Part shown: positions 13,201 to 50,636 of the stretch, in pieces
Layout of the letters: each line of letters begins with the position of its first letter
How positions within the stretch are numbered: the first letter of the stretch is position 1
Source of the DNA: Spongilla lacustris
Taxonomy: Eukaryota; Porifera; Demospongiae; Spongillida; Spongillidae
Length of the DNA: 64,000 bases
Reading direction: 5' to 3'
Assembly: GCA_949361645.1 (NCBI GenBank)
Contig: OX442434.1
Coordinates: 4,590,788 to 4,654,787 of the forward strand
Made by a program: the position numbers and the translations under genes
Notes under the pieces: model-generated
What the model was told of the DNA's origin: nothing
Databases searched by the model: none
Seen by the model: only the letters and a program-made list of their open reading frames with translations

Positions 13201-16200
13201 GGAAGCGTGGAGGTACACATAAATGCACACTGCTGAATGAAACCATATCATGCATGTTGTTTAATACCATGCTCATTACAGGGTAATCACCATAAGCTGC
13301 AGCTTGGTATGAGGCTGATTTCATTTTGTGGTCATCAGTACCCCCAATACACCATGTACATGTACTAGAAATGCAGTCACATACCACAAGCAATGATCCT
13401 TATTAAGCTACAAGACTATTCACAGGTTTTCCAAGAAGTACATATGCCACCAGACCTTCTGTTGTGGCAGAAAAGGAACACATCATACTGTACACAGTCT
13501 GGAGCAAAACCCAATAATTACATAATTGAAAAAGGAAGCCTACCACTGCACTTTCATAAATGTACCACTAAACCTTACTTGGTGTAACTTGTACTGCAGA
13601 TACTATACTATTACAGCTGTAAATGATACCAGCATGGGTACTAGCATCTGCATGGGTACCAGCATGGGTACTAGCATGGGTACTAGCATGGGTACCAGCA
13701 TGGGTACCAGCATGGGTACTAACATGGGTACTAGCATGGGTACTAGCATGGGTACCAGCATGGGTACTAGCATGGGTACTAGCATGGGTACTAGCATGGG
13801 TACCAGCATGGGTACTAGCATGGGTACTAGCATGGGTACCAGCATGGGTACTAGCATCTGCATGGGTACTAGCATGGGTACCAGCATGGGTACTAGCATG
13901 GGTACCAGCATGGGTACCAGCATGGGTACTAGCATGGGTACTAGCATGGGTACCAGCATGGGTACCAGCATGGGTACTAGCATGGGTACTAGCATGGGTA
14001 CTAGCATGGGTACCAGCATGGGTACTAGCATGGGTACTAGCATGGGTACTAGCATGGGTACCAGCATGGGTACTAGCATGGGTACTAGCATGGGTACCAG
14101 CATGGGTACTAGCATCTGCATGGGTACTAGCATGGGTACCAGCATGGGTACTAGCATGGGTACCAGCATGGGTACCAGCATGGGTACTAGCATGGGTACC
14201 AGCATGGGTACCAGCATGGGTACTAGCATGGGTACCAGCATGGGTACTAGCATGGGTACCAGCATGGGTACTAGCATGGGTACCAGCATGGGTTGATGGG
14301 TACCAATGGGTCGTTTGCAATGTGTTTTCTATGTGCTTATCATATCATTACGCTACAAAAACAATTTTAAAAAGTAAACAGACTTTGCATACTGTACCTG
14401 CATGCATGAGTGTATTATCACATGTTTGTTATGCTATTATATAATACAGCACACTGTCCAGCTCCCTACCCACATGCTAGCAATGGCAGGCACACATGCT
14501 AGCTATGGCAGGCACACATGCTAGCTATGGCAGGCACACATGCTAGCTATGGTAGGCACACATGCTAGCTATGGTAGGCACACATGCTAGCTATGGTAGG
14601 CACACATGCTAGCTATGGTAGGCACACATGCTAGCTATGGCAGGCACACATGCTAGCTATGGCAGGCACACATGCTAGCTATGGCTATGGCAGGCACACA
14701 TGCTAGCTATGGCTATGGCAGGCACACATGCTAGCTATGGCTATGGCAGGCACACATGCTAGCTAAGGCAGGCACACTTGCTAGCTATGGCAGGCACACA
14801 TGCTAGCTATGGCAGGCACACATGCTAGCTATGGTAGGCACACATACTAGCTATGGCAGGCACACATGCTAGCTATGGTAGGCACACATGCTAGCTATGG
14901 CAGGCACACATGCTAGCTATGGCAGGCACACATGCTAGCTATGGCAGGCACACATGCTAGCTATGGCAGGCACACATGCTAGCTATGGTAGGCACACATG
15001 CTAGCTATGGTAGGCACACATGCTAGCTATGGCAGGCACACATGCTAGCTATGGCAGGCACACATGCTAGCTATGGTAGGCACACATGCTAGCTATGGCA
15101 GGCAAACGTGTTAGGTACAACAGGTATGTGCATTATGTTGCATTGTCTTCCACCCTTGGCAACACCCTTGGATATATGCTTGCATTGTTTAGGTGACTTG
15201 GCCTCCCACAGCACTCAGGACACCTTGCAGAAGTCGTCAACATGTGTAGCCAAACAATAGCCTTTTATTTGTCCTCACTGCCCTGACATGTGTGTGCATA
15301 TGTGTATGTGTGCGCGCATGCATGTGTACATATATATTTTCTACGTCTGAACTTAACGAGGTTTGCTTCGTTTAATTGTAAACTAGATGTGTGTAAACCT
15401 GATCTTTACATTATGTTTGTGTCGCATTTACTGCTTGCGTAAACACGGTGTTTTCTTTACGGTATGTGTGCATGTGTGCATGTGAGTGTGCACATAACAT
15501 GTGTGTATGCATGTGTGTATGAGGTACGACTATATACATCGTACATATGCACATTTACGTGATATTGATTAATAGGACACAAAGTTCAATATACATCATG
15601 CACGAAAAATAAAAAAACTCCTCCACTTCCACCACTCTGGACAGCATTTATTCGAGACTAAACCTTTCCCTTGTGCGCTCGAATGCCAGAGCATTTCTTG
15701 CAAGGGCAGGTCCCCGTGCTAAAGTCTCAGATCTCTACTTAGATAGTTGACTCATACATAGTTACATAGTTTACTAGTTAAATATTGAAATTTGTGTTTA
15801 ACATGTAAAGCTAATGTTTAAAATAAATGCACATACATTGTACTGACACACAAGTATATCAATAGTATAACTTAACTGCAAGCCAATAATAACAAGAGGG
15901 GGAGGGGCTCGCTGTGCTCAGTAGAACCACACCCCTTCAATTGAGTTGATAACATCATATAGAAGTAAAAGTTTGTGATACCGATGTGCATCGTTACACT
16001 AAAGTTTAATTTCTTAAGTTTAATTTGCATGCCTTGATTTATTTGACGCCCCCATTGTTGTATGGTCCTACACAGCTGTTCTAGGGTCAATACTTAATGA
16101 ACTGTTTGGGAGATTACAGACTTCTGGCTGTGGTGCAGGGGTCTGCATAATATATCATTCATCATTGCGCATATTCATACTTTCCAAAGAAATATGGGTG

Positions 16201-17452
16201 CAACATGTCAACATTTCCCACTACCAGACCCACCCAATCCTTTATTGGCATTTCCATCCTCCAAGCTCACACCCACATCAACATCCCATACTCTTCCATT
16301 CTTGTGTCACCCCATACTCTACCATCCCACATATATGTATCCTCCTTCCCCTCCACCCTTCCTCCTCCCTCCACCCTTCCTCCTCCCTCCACCCTTCCTC
16401 CTCCCTCCACCCTTCCTCCTCCCTCCACCCTTCCTCCTCCCTCCACCCTTCCTCCTCCCTCCACCCTTCCTCCTCCCTCCACCCTTCCTCCTCCCTCCAC
16501 CCTTCCTCCTCCCTCCACCTTCATCCTCCCTTCCTCCCCCCTCCATCCTTCCTCCTCCCTCCCTCCACCCTTTTTCCCCTCTCATCCTATCCTCTTCCCC
16601 TTACATCCAATCCTACCCTCCTATCTATCCTCCACCCTATCTTGCTGCATGTTAAAAAGACAACCCCCACACAAACCCCACCCTATCCCCACCCTGCCCC
16701 CACCCTGCCCCACCCTACCCCCACCCTAACACTCACCATCTCTCCATGCCACCTCAAGAACAGATGTGATTTGAAGCCAAGCTCCGCTGCTGCAACAGCT
16801 GTTGCCCGGCAATGATTGGATTGGATGCTGCCACATGTGATAACAGAGTCACAGCCCTTTGATATGGCATCTGCTAGGAGGAACTCCAGCTTGCGAACCT
16901 TGTGTGTGTGTGTGGGGGGGGGGGGGGGGGGGGGAGGGGCAGGAGGATGAGGTGGCAGGATATGGCAGCCCTAACAGTGTACCTTGTTGCCACCAAGACA
17001 GCTGCCAGCCATATCGTCCCTCTTCACAAACACCTGAAAGCCTGCAGGCACTCCTGGTAGGTCCCAACGATGGATCGGTGTGGGCAGCATTGCCAGCTAT
17101 TTGTGCAGTCACACAAAAAACAATGATAAAATGGGTAAATGTAAGGGGCACGAGGGACTACACGTGAGTTCCCAACGTATGTGTCCTCAGAACATCGATA
17201 GGCTAAATTATACGAACTAGGGCGTACTGTTGAGTTGGTCAGCTAGTGCGTGCAGTAGCTATTAGAGAAGCGGGATGGCTGTACCTGTACGCGGGATGCT
17301 GGCTGCAAAGCTATCGCATCCTTAGCCCAGGGTGGAGCGAGATAAGTCTGTAGAGTGTTGCGCGTGTAATTTGATCCTGACATCCTCCTTACACATGACC
17401 ACATGCCTATCGAACGGAAGTAGTATACGATCGTTCTTCGTCCCCAGCCCAT
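4243..17452 (-). CDS. D-cysteine desulfhydrase / ACC deaminase-family PLP enzyme, complete nine-exon gene
   Basis: Exons on the minus strand, in order: 17452-17285, 17096-16983, 16898-16737, 10218-10058, 8179-8083, 8017-7917, 7050-6869, 5278-5138 and 4346-4243. All introns are GT..AG, all phases join, and the total is 1230 nt (409 residues plus stop), close to the family length of about 400. Motifs in order: [31 protein letters not shown], where K94 of GNK should be the PLP lysine; [19 protein letters not shown] (117 on); [32 protein letters not shown], with the phosphate-binding loop at 248-252; [20 protein letters not shown]; and [13 protein letters not shown] at the C-terminus. The family breaks down D-cysteine to pyruvate, ammonia and sulfide, or opens ACC. 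The HTGG...GLYD ending favours D-cysteine desulfhydrase, but substrate is inference. The first 30 residues are Arg-rich and lack Glu/Asp, so mitochondrial import is possible. An internal Met (codon 24) is an alternative start. Confidence 0.9.
4570..4803 (+). CDS. Unrecognised 77-codon ORF inside the last intron of the desulfhydrase gene
   Basis: An uninterrupted ORF ([20 protein letters not shown]...) lies antisense within intron 8 (4347-5137). It is less AT-rich than its flanks, which are very AT-rich and carry matching tatttatacagtaa words on both sides (about 4551 and 4877). Composition is balanced (Trp, Cys and acidic residues spread evenly), unlike the repeat-derived ORFs of the window. 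No motif, signal peptide or membrane segment is seen. It could be a short intronless gene, an exon of something larger, or the cargo of a small element bounded by the duplicated words. I do not recognise it. Confidence 0.3.
   Translation: MSTAHIHGTCEWLRMVEAIKPIDIGDLASFFNASCDDTNDVLWSYYSDTVEISKLESLAMYACMHQQLNVLDEKLRT
5521..5760. other. Cluster of short perfect GC hairpins, unclassified element
   Basis: Within AT-rich intron DNA, about 5686-5740 carries three consecutive stem-loops sharing a ttc loop: gtccgcttcgcggac, ggcgccttcggcgcc and gcgcttcgtgcgc. Just upstream, cacccgaa and ccccgggtgc words repeat (5579-5660). The overlapping Arg-rich ORF follows from this composition and is not taken as a gene. 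It may be the end of a mobile element or a structured transcript. Confidence 0.45.
5960..6075. repeat. Diverged GC-rich foldback segment like the tail of the hAT-like element at 38674
   Basis: The order ggggaagcttatagagcttctcc, catatcccct, ggaggggtaaaccccc, atgcccc runs parallel to 39305-39395, where the same order is seen with higher GC content. It is probably a decayed third copy of the same element tail. Confidence 0.4.
6182..6334. repeat. Perfect 77-bp tandem duplication
   Basis: Two adjacent copies (6182-6258 and 6259-6334) start gtgcagatgagactttaaac and end gtatacatcacttt with no differences that I can see, so the duplication is recent. Confidence 0.85.
7051..7916. other. Desulfhydrase intron 6, contents
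   Basis: Intron DNA with two C homopolymers (about 7348-7364 and 7471-7490), the second just after ggggctctgcctccagaccc. That string resembles the hAT-tail hairpin at 39281 and 53541. No gene was seen. Confidence 0.5.
8180..10057. other. Desulfhydrase intron 4, contents
   Basis: About 1.9 kb. The segment 8200-9630 is unremarkable AT-rich DNA with no supported gene, and 9636-10035 is a purine array ending about 20 bp from the exon 4 donor. Confidence 0.5.
9636..10035. repeat. GGGA/GGAA purine microsatellite
   Basis: About 400 bp of gggagg, with two longer periods marked by aggaaaggaggagataagg (9698 and 9762) and a later block of gggagggaggggga units. The ORFs across it (Gly/Glu/Arg on +, Pro/Ser/Leu on -) are translations of the repeat. 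Confidence 0.9.
10284..10452. mobile_element. Foldback (palindromic) MITE with gacgct repeats
   Basis: The left arm begins ttacaatgtgacgctcgctg and the right arm ends with its near-perfect complement (cagtgagcgtcacattgtaa). Each arm is about 45 bp, and a second inner pair (acgctgg...ccagcgt) sits in the middle, so nearly the whole 169 bp can fold on itself. There is no coding capacity. The target-site duplication is unclear. Confidence 0.7.
11999..12106. repeat. 13-bp tandem array, gggatgtactgta
   Basis: About eight copies of gggatgtactgta, with one interrupted unit (tgtgtaggca). Confidence 0.85.
12482..13153. repeat. Very long pure (GGGA)n microsatellite
   Basis: A short gtga run (12485-12508) passes into gggagg and then about 630 bp of uninterrupted GGGA, roughly 155 units with no visible error. 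The strand is G-rich and has strong G-quadruplex potential. The Gly/Arg/Glu and Pro/Ser/Leu ORFs across it are not genes. The exact length in an assembly is doubtful. Confidence 0.95.
13629..14296. repeat. 12-bp array catgggtac(t/c)ag with higher-order structure
   Basis: About 55 copies of a 12-mer that alternates between catgggtactag and catgggtaccag, punctuated by a catctg insert at about 13645, 13855 and 14112. The order of T and C variants between inserts repeats, so the array grew by copying blocks of many units. Three reading frames stay open (GTSM, AWVP and similar) because 12 is divisible by 3. Confidence 0.95.
14471..15105. repeat. 22-bp array with palindromic GCTAGC core
   Basis: About 28 copies of a 22-mer containing catgctagctatgg(c/t)agg. 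Three adjacent units near 14680-14750 carry an extra ctatgg. The array starts about 175 bp after the 12-bp array ends. Confidence 0.9.
16352..16520. repeat. 18-bp pyrimidine array, cctccctccacccttcct
   Basis: Nine to ten near-perfect copies, followed by degenerate C/T-rich sequence to about 16735, immediately before the exon 3 donor of the desulfhydrase gene (minus strand). The Leu/Pro/Ser and Gly/Arg/Val ORFs here are repeat translations. Confidence 0.9.
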
Positions 17453-17967
17453 TTTTCATTTCGTTGATTGCGCAGTCCACCAGAAGTTGATCGCTTCGAA
17501 GGGCGTCCCACTCTGTCCTTTAAAAACTTAAAGCTCTAGCTCTCGTACACTCGATCCTTCCAAGATCCTCGACCTCGGACCTCCATCATGCTATCTCTTA
17601 AATCAATACAATACATGTATTTAATTATAATATACATGTACAATAGTGGGCGGTACATGCATGCAGCGTTGCTTCCAATAATTAATTTAATCGCCGTGTG
17701 ACGCAATTTAAAACTTTCTAATTCTTACGTTACGGTAACGTAACAGCTGGAAGCTATTTATATTTATAATTTATCTAATCATCAGCGATAAGTATAATTT
17801 GCATGTAATAACGCTTAACGAAAGAGAAGGTATGTATCGTGCACGCGTCTGTTACTTAGTACAGTAGCTCACCTTTAATTTTTAGTAGGATTTGTTTTTT
17901 CGGAGGTTTGTTTGGAGCTGGTTATACGGCTTAATAACATTGCGGCCAACACGCTACAGGCGCAGCA
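17453..17967. promoter_or_regulatory. Shared head-to-head (bidirectional) promoter region
   Basis: 515 bp separate the start codon of the desulfhydrase gene (17452, minus) from that of the adhesion GPCR (17968, plus). The interval is mostly unique sequence, with symmetrical words such as cttacgttacggtaacgtaac near 17726. No clear TATA box is placed for either gene. The 5' UTRs must lie here, so the true promoter is shorter. Role inferred from position only. Confidence 0.5.
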
Positions 17968-45977
<28,010 letters not shown>

Positions 45978-46394
45978 TTTGTCATATAATGACTGTATAT
46001 AAGTACTATTACTATGGCAAATAACCCACTCTTTATCAGTGTGTATACATGTATATATTTGTATTGCGAGAATGTGTTGTCAATGATCCAATCAGTGCAC
46101 ATTATCAACACAACATTCAAGCATGCATTATTGCTTGATAACAAATAGTATACAATAATCAAGAAGTTATTCAATTTTGTACTACCAATTTTGCAATTGT
46201 TGATATATATGCATGTATCCATCTGGCATGATGCGGAATTACTGTATCTCTAGGGTCAGCTGCTCAGTGTTGTGTCATTAGAATTAGTTGTTGATCATGA
46301 GAGACTGCAGCTGGCTTCTACATGCATATTATATATGTGGAAATCCTGGGTTATGATCACGGCTTGCTTGTGCAGGGGTTCAAGAATAAATATA
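45978..46394. other. Receptor 3' flank
   Basis: AT-rich DNA after the receptor stop. An aataaa hexamer at about 46385 is a possible polyadenylation signal. Nothing else was seen. Confidence 0.4.
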
Positions 46395-46480
46395 ATATAA
46401 GCCTCTGTCTTAGAGGGTCCCTGCATCAAATGGAGAAGTTTGATGATGGTGCTCCACTGGCCTCATTTATGGAGTAAATT
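46395..46480 (+). pseudogene. Fragment of an RT-element nuclease tail
   Basis: The stretch agcctctgtcttagagggtc with catcaaatggagaag parallels the LCLRGSRTKWRS tail of the fragment at 46594-46977, with a 1-nt gap. It is an old, very short copy of the same family. Confidence 0.4.
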
Positions 46481-46593
46481 TTTTGACTATTTGCTTTTCT
46501 TTGTGATTTCATTTTAAGTACCATTTAATTGTATGTATTTCATGTTTTGATATGTATCTATTTAGTGTATTTTTACTTTCACCGTTATTAGTA

Positions 46594-46977
46594 TGGCAGA
46601 CTGTGGCATTGTTTGATGCACATGCCACAGACACTGACCCCACTCACAGTGAGTTGTTTCTGCCATTCTCTCTTCAGCTGAGGAAGAAATATTTTGAAGC
46701 AGCAGCTCTTCGCCGAGCCTCATTCACACCCCTTGTTGTGTCAGTTGATGGAGTCCTGGGTCGAGAAGCAAACTTTTTTGTCAATCATAAGCATCTTGCT
46801 CAGAAACATACTCATAAGTGGGAAAAGTCAAACAGTAAGGTATTGGGATGGATGAGAGCATGAGTGTCTTTTGCAATCCTCAGAGCAACAAACCTTTGTC
46901 TGAGGGGCTCCCGCACCAAATGGAGGAGTGCATTTGGAATCGAGGATGGAGCAGGGTTGCCTAGTATCTCTGCCTGA
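46594..46977 (+). pseudogene. 3' end of an RT retroelement ORF with a restriction-like nuclease, plus strand
   Basis: The translation reads LRKKYFEAAALRRASFTPLV, then VSVDGVLGREANFF, KWEKSNSKVLGWMRA, a TGA at 46861-46863, then in the same frame VSFAILRATNLCLRGSRTKW and a second stop at 46975-46977. The SVDG..G.EA, WERxxxxVMGW and FAILRATxLCLRG motifs are those I know from the C-termini of RT ORFs in sponges and cnidarians that end in a PD-(D/E)XK-type domain. The first stop looks like CGA to TGA decay. Upstream parts are missing. Confidence 0.6.
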
Positions 46978-47040
46978 ACGTCATGCATATGCTTGAATTA
47001 TTTATGTCTTTATCATTTATTATTGTATTGCTGTATACCT

Positions 47041-47095
47041 ATCTTATTATTATTATTGTTATTTATATTATTATTATTATTTAGGAAATAATACA
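47041..47095. repeat. (ATT)n tract between two RT-element fragments
   Basis: About 50 bp of tattattattat. Read on the minus strand it is an (AAT)n run just past the stop of the minus-strand fragment, where many non-LTR elements carry a simple-repeat 3' tail. Confidence 0.6.
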
Positions 47096-47164
47096 TTACG
47101 TACACAACTCACAAGTACAAAAAACTAACTCAGGCTACACTACACTATACTACACATAAATGTC

Positions 47165-48970
47165 CTAAAGAACTACTACTCTGCCCATGATGGCCCTGGA
47201 TATTGATCTGACCAGGCACATGTTCATTCTGCTGTAGATGTCAAACAGGGCAACAGATTTGGGGCGACCTTGGTGGATGGACAGTAAAGATGCTAGGCGT
47301 GAGAACACAATTTGGGCCTCCTTTCCCCAATGCCCAAAGGTCTCCACAGCCAGTGGGATGCACACCCACCCCAGCTCCTGACACCTGGCATCATTGGTGG
47401 AATGTTATGTACATTCTGCAGCATGGGCTGCTGCCCCTGAGGAAGTACTGGCATCTTTTAAGGTGGCAGGAGTGAGGGGTGAAGTGACCGTTATATCGAA
47501 GGCAGCAGGCTTGCCTCTATCCCAACCCTGAACCACCACATCAGCCGGACGTGTGTTGATATGATCTCCAGATAGGCCATATCCCACTTCAACCCTTACA
47601 GGCAGGTGAGCTCGGTGGCAGAGTTCGGCAAAGGTGTCCCTAAGGTGGTTGTGACGGGTGACCACATCTCCACCATGCCGGCATGAGGTTGCATGGTGAC
47701 CAAGAGGGTCAAGTACAGCTCCAGGGCAGAAGGGGCAAGAAGAAGCGGTTGATGTGTTGAGGCCTAGCCACCATCTGATAGCCACTTAGCACTCTTCTGT
47801 ATCCAGGTGCATGCTCAAGCCTACAGAAGGGATGGCAGAGACCCAAGAACTTGCATGGGGTGCAGATACTGACAATATGCGAGCTTTGTTGGCTGGTGAA
47901 GCAGAAGAAACTAGAGCTTGGAACATGTGGGTATCAAGTTTTAAAGATAGGGCTTTCTGTTGAGGGGGAGTGTTAAGCACTGCCTCCACAGTAAGAGAGT
48001 CCTGTGGAGAAACCAGGGCATTAAAATGGGAAACAGCTTGCTGTAGATGAATATTGTCTGGGCTCCCTAAGTCTGAGGCTGCTAGTGAAGAGATAAAGGC
48101 AGCACACGAGTGAAGAGAGAGGGAGCGAAGGCCTAGCCCACCTAGCTTAGGGCAAAGTTGAGCTTGATGCCACTGCTAGGCAAGAAGCAAAGCAATGTCT
48201 CAATTCTTCATCAAAGAGCTTTAGGGAGTCAGAGCAGAGGCTTGTAGGTGTGGTTCTACATGTAGCTAGATGCACAAACTTGCAGTAACCCCCACATGTG
48301 CGGAGAAGCGAAATGGCAACGTGGAGGTCAACAGCAGAGACATCAGTTAGGGCTCTCAGCAAAGCCCTAAAAAGGCTGCATTTCTCAGCAAAGAAACGAG
48401 AACAGTATATGAAGTCCCCAATTGGTGACCCCAGGATCTCCACATGAGGAAAGATGGAGGACTTTACTGTATCTGGAAAGTGGGAGTTGCCATTCTTGCT
48501 GAACATTTCACATTTGGGGAGATTGATGTGAAACCCTAAATGTGGTCCTAGCTCTTCAATCAAATGCTGACCTCTCACCTGCAAGCACGCCATCATCCAG
48601 ATACCACAAGTTTCGACTGAGGTCAAAGCAACCATCATCTGCTTCTATGCTTGAAACAAGCTTCCGAAGAACAAGAGCAAACAGCATTGGGCCCAGCGGG
48701 TCCCCTTGCTGCACACCTGACTGTGAGCTGATTGTACCCTTGGGGTGCCACAGAATGGAGTGTGAATCATAGCACCATGACACCCAGGGCAGCAATTCTG
48801 GAAAGAAGAGACCACACTCATCAAGGACAGCCTGTCTGGATACCCTATTGAACACATTTGACATATCCACCTTGAAAACTGCAAAGTCTCCACTCTCCCA
48901 GTTATTTTCAATGCACTTTCTCACGTAATGGACAACTTTCTCTGCACCTGCCTTGCTCTATTGATGAGAC
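47165..48970 (-). pseudogene. RT retroelement ORF with a C-terminal restriction-like endonuclease, 5'-truncated, broken
   Basis: Minus strand, N to C: GAEKVVHYVRKCIEN; RT palm motifs VFKVDMSNVFNRVSR, GVQQGDPLGPMLFAL and LWYLDDGVL (catalytic DD); LGFHINLPKCEMF; VEILGSPIG; then CPFCPGAVLDPLGHHATSC, a CCHC-like knuckle, with GGDVVTRHNHLRDTF; and a nuclease core RPADVV ... FDITVTSPL ... CIPLAVETFG. The frame shifts near 48580, and in-frame TAA stops lie near 47788 (after HLDTEEC) and 47406 (after AAECT). The 5' boundary near 48970 has no start, as expected of target-primed 5' truncation. RT followed by a restriction-like nuclease is the plan of early-branching non-LTR elements. The clade is not resolved. 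Confidence 0.75.
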
Positions 48971-48979
48971 ACTGAGCAC

Positions 48980-49684
48980 CAATTGTTCAGAACTCTTGAA
49001 AATGCGGTCAGGTTCATTACATCTGGTCAGTTCAGAGCTTGGCAAGCCTCCAATAATGCTACCAAATATGAAATACATATCACTTTTTCATCACCATCAC
49101 CAGTATCTGCAGATATGTATGGAGAGAAACTATTACATCAAGATTTTAATTGGCCTTACATGTATAAATTACTTAATTTCATGCCAATCAGCCCAAGACT
49201 AATTTCCCATGTCCAGCAATTGCGGACTTGAATAATTGAATAACCGCGTCACGCGTTAAAAATTAATTGAACGGGAAGTGAATGGAGAAATGTCTACTAA
49301 CAAGCACGGTTCTTGTACAGAAGCTAAATCTTAAGTTTACACAGCAGATTATGGTAGTCATAATGATAGGCTATCCTTTGTATATTCTGGTCTCCGTGGA
49401 AATGTGTTCACTACAAATTCGAAACGCAGTTTTGTGTTTATTCCATACTTTGTACATGAAACATGCCAATATTTAGTTTCTTCTATTTGTTTCCAATCAC
49501 TCAGACACAAAATTCAAGTTTACACGTTTGAATATGAATGTCGAACTACCGAGGCAATTTTTAGAGCAAGTGATATATTTTAGAGACCTACACACAGAAT
49601 TCGAATGGCACTTTTATGAACCCCACTTCAAAATCTGGGACAATGTTAATGAATTATTCATAACTATTGTTATAGCTGTGCCTG
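48980..49684. other. Gap between RT relic and inverted-repeat element
   Basis: AT-rich DNA. An ORF from 49528 runs into the left inverted repeat and has no recognisable motif. Nothing else was seen. Confidence 0.4.
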
Positions 49685-49867
49685 CCCTAGAAAAAATTCT
49701 TGTCACGTACTGTCAAGTCTTAACGTGTTCTTGTAAGATCTTGTCAAGATTTTGCGCATCTTGCCAAGACTTTATTAATCCTGCCAAGATTACGTGTGTA
49801 TGAATTTAATTTATAGATATACGTACATGTACGCGTCATTTTAATTAAGGCCTGCATAAAGCATGCC

Positions 49868-50105
49868 GACTTGTTGTCGAATAAATATGGGTAAAAGTTC
49901 CGTATTAGTTTACTGATGGTTTACTGAACTTCTACCTCTATTCATTCCAGTTGCATGCAACAAGTCGGCTGGAGTCTCCTGGCCGGCTGCCGACTTGTTG
50001 CATGCAACTCGAATTAATATGGCTAAAAGTTCACTAAACCGTGCATCAGAATTATGACAAGTCGGCAGGAAGTCGCCGCATGCATATTGCATGTATGCCG
50101 GCGCG
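49868..50105. repeat. gccgacttgttg repeats, direct and inverted
   Basis: gccgacttgttg occurs at about 49870 and 49987, each followed by aatatgg(g/c)taaaagttc. The complement caagtcggc occurs at 49958 and about 50058. Between 49950 and 50010 the pair gcatgcaacaagtcgg / ccgacttgttgcatgc forms a hairpin. It is probably a small nested foldback element. Confidence 0.6.
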
Positions 50106-50636
50106 GCCTTGAGGCTTGCATGAGCGTGGGGCAAGTTTATCACTCACACCTCTGTACATGCAGTTATTCCATGTTCCATGAAATTCATGCGTGACGTCAA
50201 AGGCAAAAGGTCCATTGATTGTGCAGTAACCTGCATTCGGAGATTTTACTTGTGTTAAATCAGCAGGATGATGATCGACCTATGCTGGCCGTATAACTTA
50301 GCCTTCTATACACATGAACTGCACTGACATGCAATTAACCATCCAAAAACTGAAACGTTTTTCTTGAATACTTCTGTGAGTTCTTCCGATGTCTCCAGGA
50401 AGTTGTTCTCGGAACAGTAGCCAAAGAGTCTTTAAGATACTTGCGATACTTTCCACGCGATTTCACCACCGTTGCAATTGTTTCCATTTTGCAGTGTGAA
50501 TAAATATGTTCAATTTGCCGTATATAAAACAATACATTTTTAAGTATCGATCAGCACGTGGCGATCACTTACAGCTACAGGTTCAAGATATGTCTGGAGA
50601 TGGTAATATAAGAGGAAAAGGAAGGCTACACCCAAA

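Larger units (their letters stand above)
10219..16736. other. Desulfhydrase intron 3, a 6.5-kb repeat store
   Basis: The largest intron of the gene holds the foldback element at 10284-10452, five tandem arrays (11999-12106, 12482-13153, 13629-14296, 14471-15105, 16352-16520) and otherwise AT-rich DNA. The gaps 10460-11990, 12110-12480, 13155-13625 and 15110-16350 show no convincing exon. Confidence 0.6.

Noticed and set aside
12482..13393. Long ORFs of Gly-Gly-Arg-Glu (plus) and Pro-Pro-Ser-Leu (minus)
   Set aside because: They are translations of the pure GGGA repeat. The tetranucleotide leaves every frame open and there is no other coding signal.
13526..14444. ORFs of 228-273 codons made of GTSM, AWVP, THAS and MLVP repeats
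   Set aside because: A 12-bp repeat keeps several frames on both strands open at once. A real gene would favour one.
14471..15105. CRISPR-like array of regular 22-bp repeats
   Set aside because: The repeats are directly adjacent with no unique spacers, there are no cas genes, and the genome is eukaryotic.
16165..16815. Ser/Pro/Leu-rich ORFs of 150-216 codons
   Set aside because: 18-bp repeat translation that also runs through exon 3 of the desulfhydrase on the opposite strand.
49528..49803. 91-codon ORF across the left end of the BEN element
   Set aside because: It crosses the element boundary and its last third is translated inverted repeat.
50335..50532. Minus-strand ORF METIATVVKSRGKYRK... 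in the BEN element
   Set aside because: Short, lies upstream of the better-supported plus-strand gene, and matches no transposase motif that I know.
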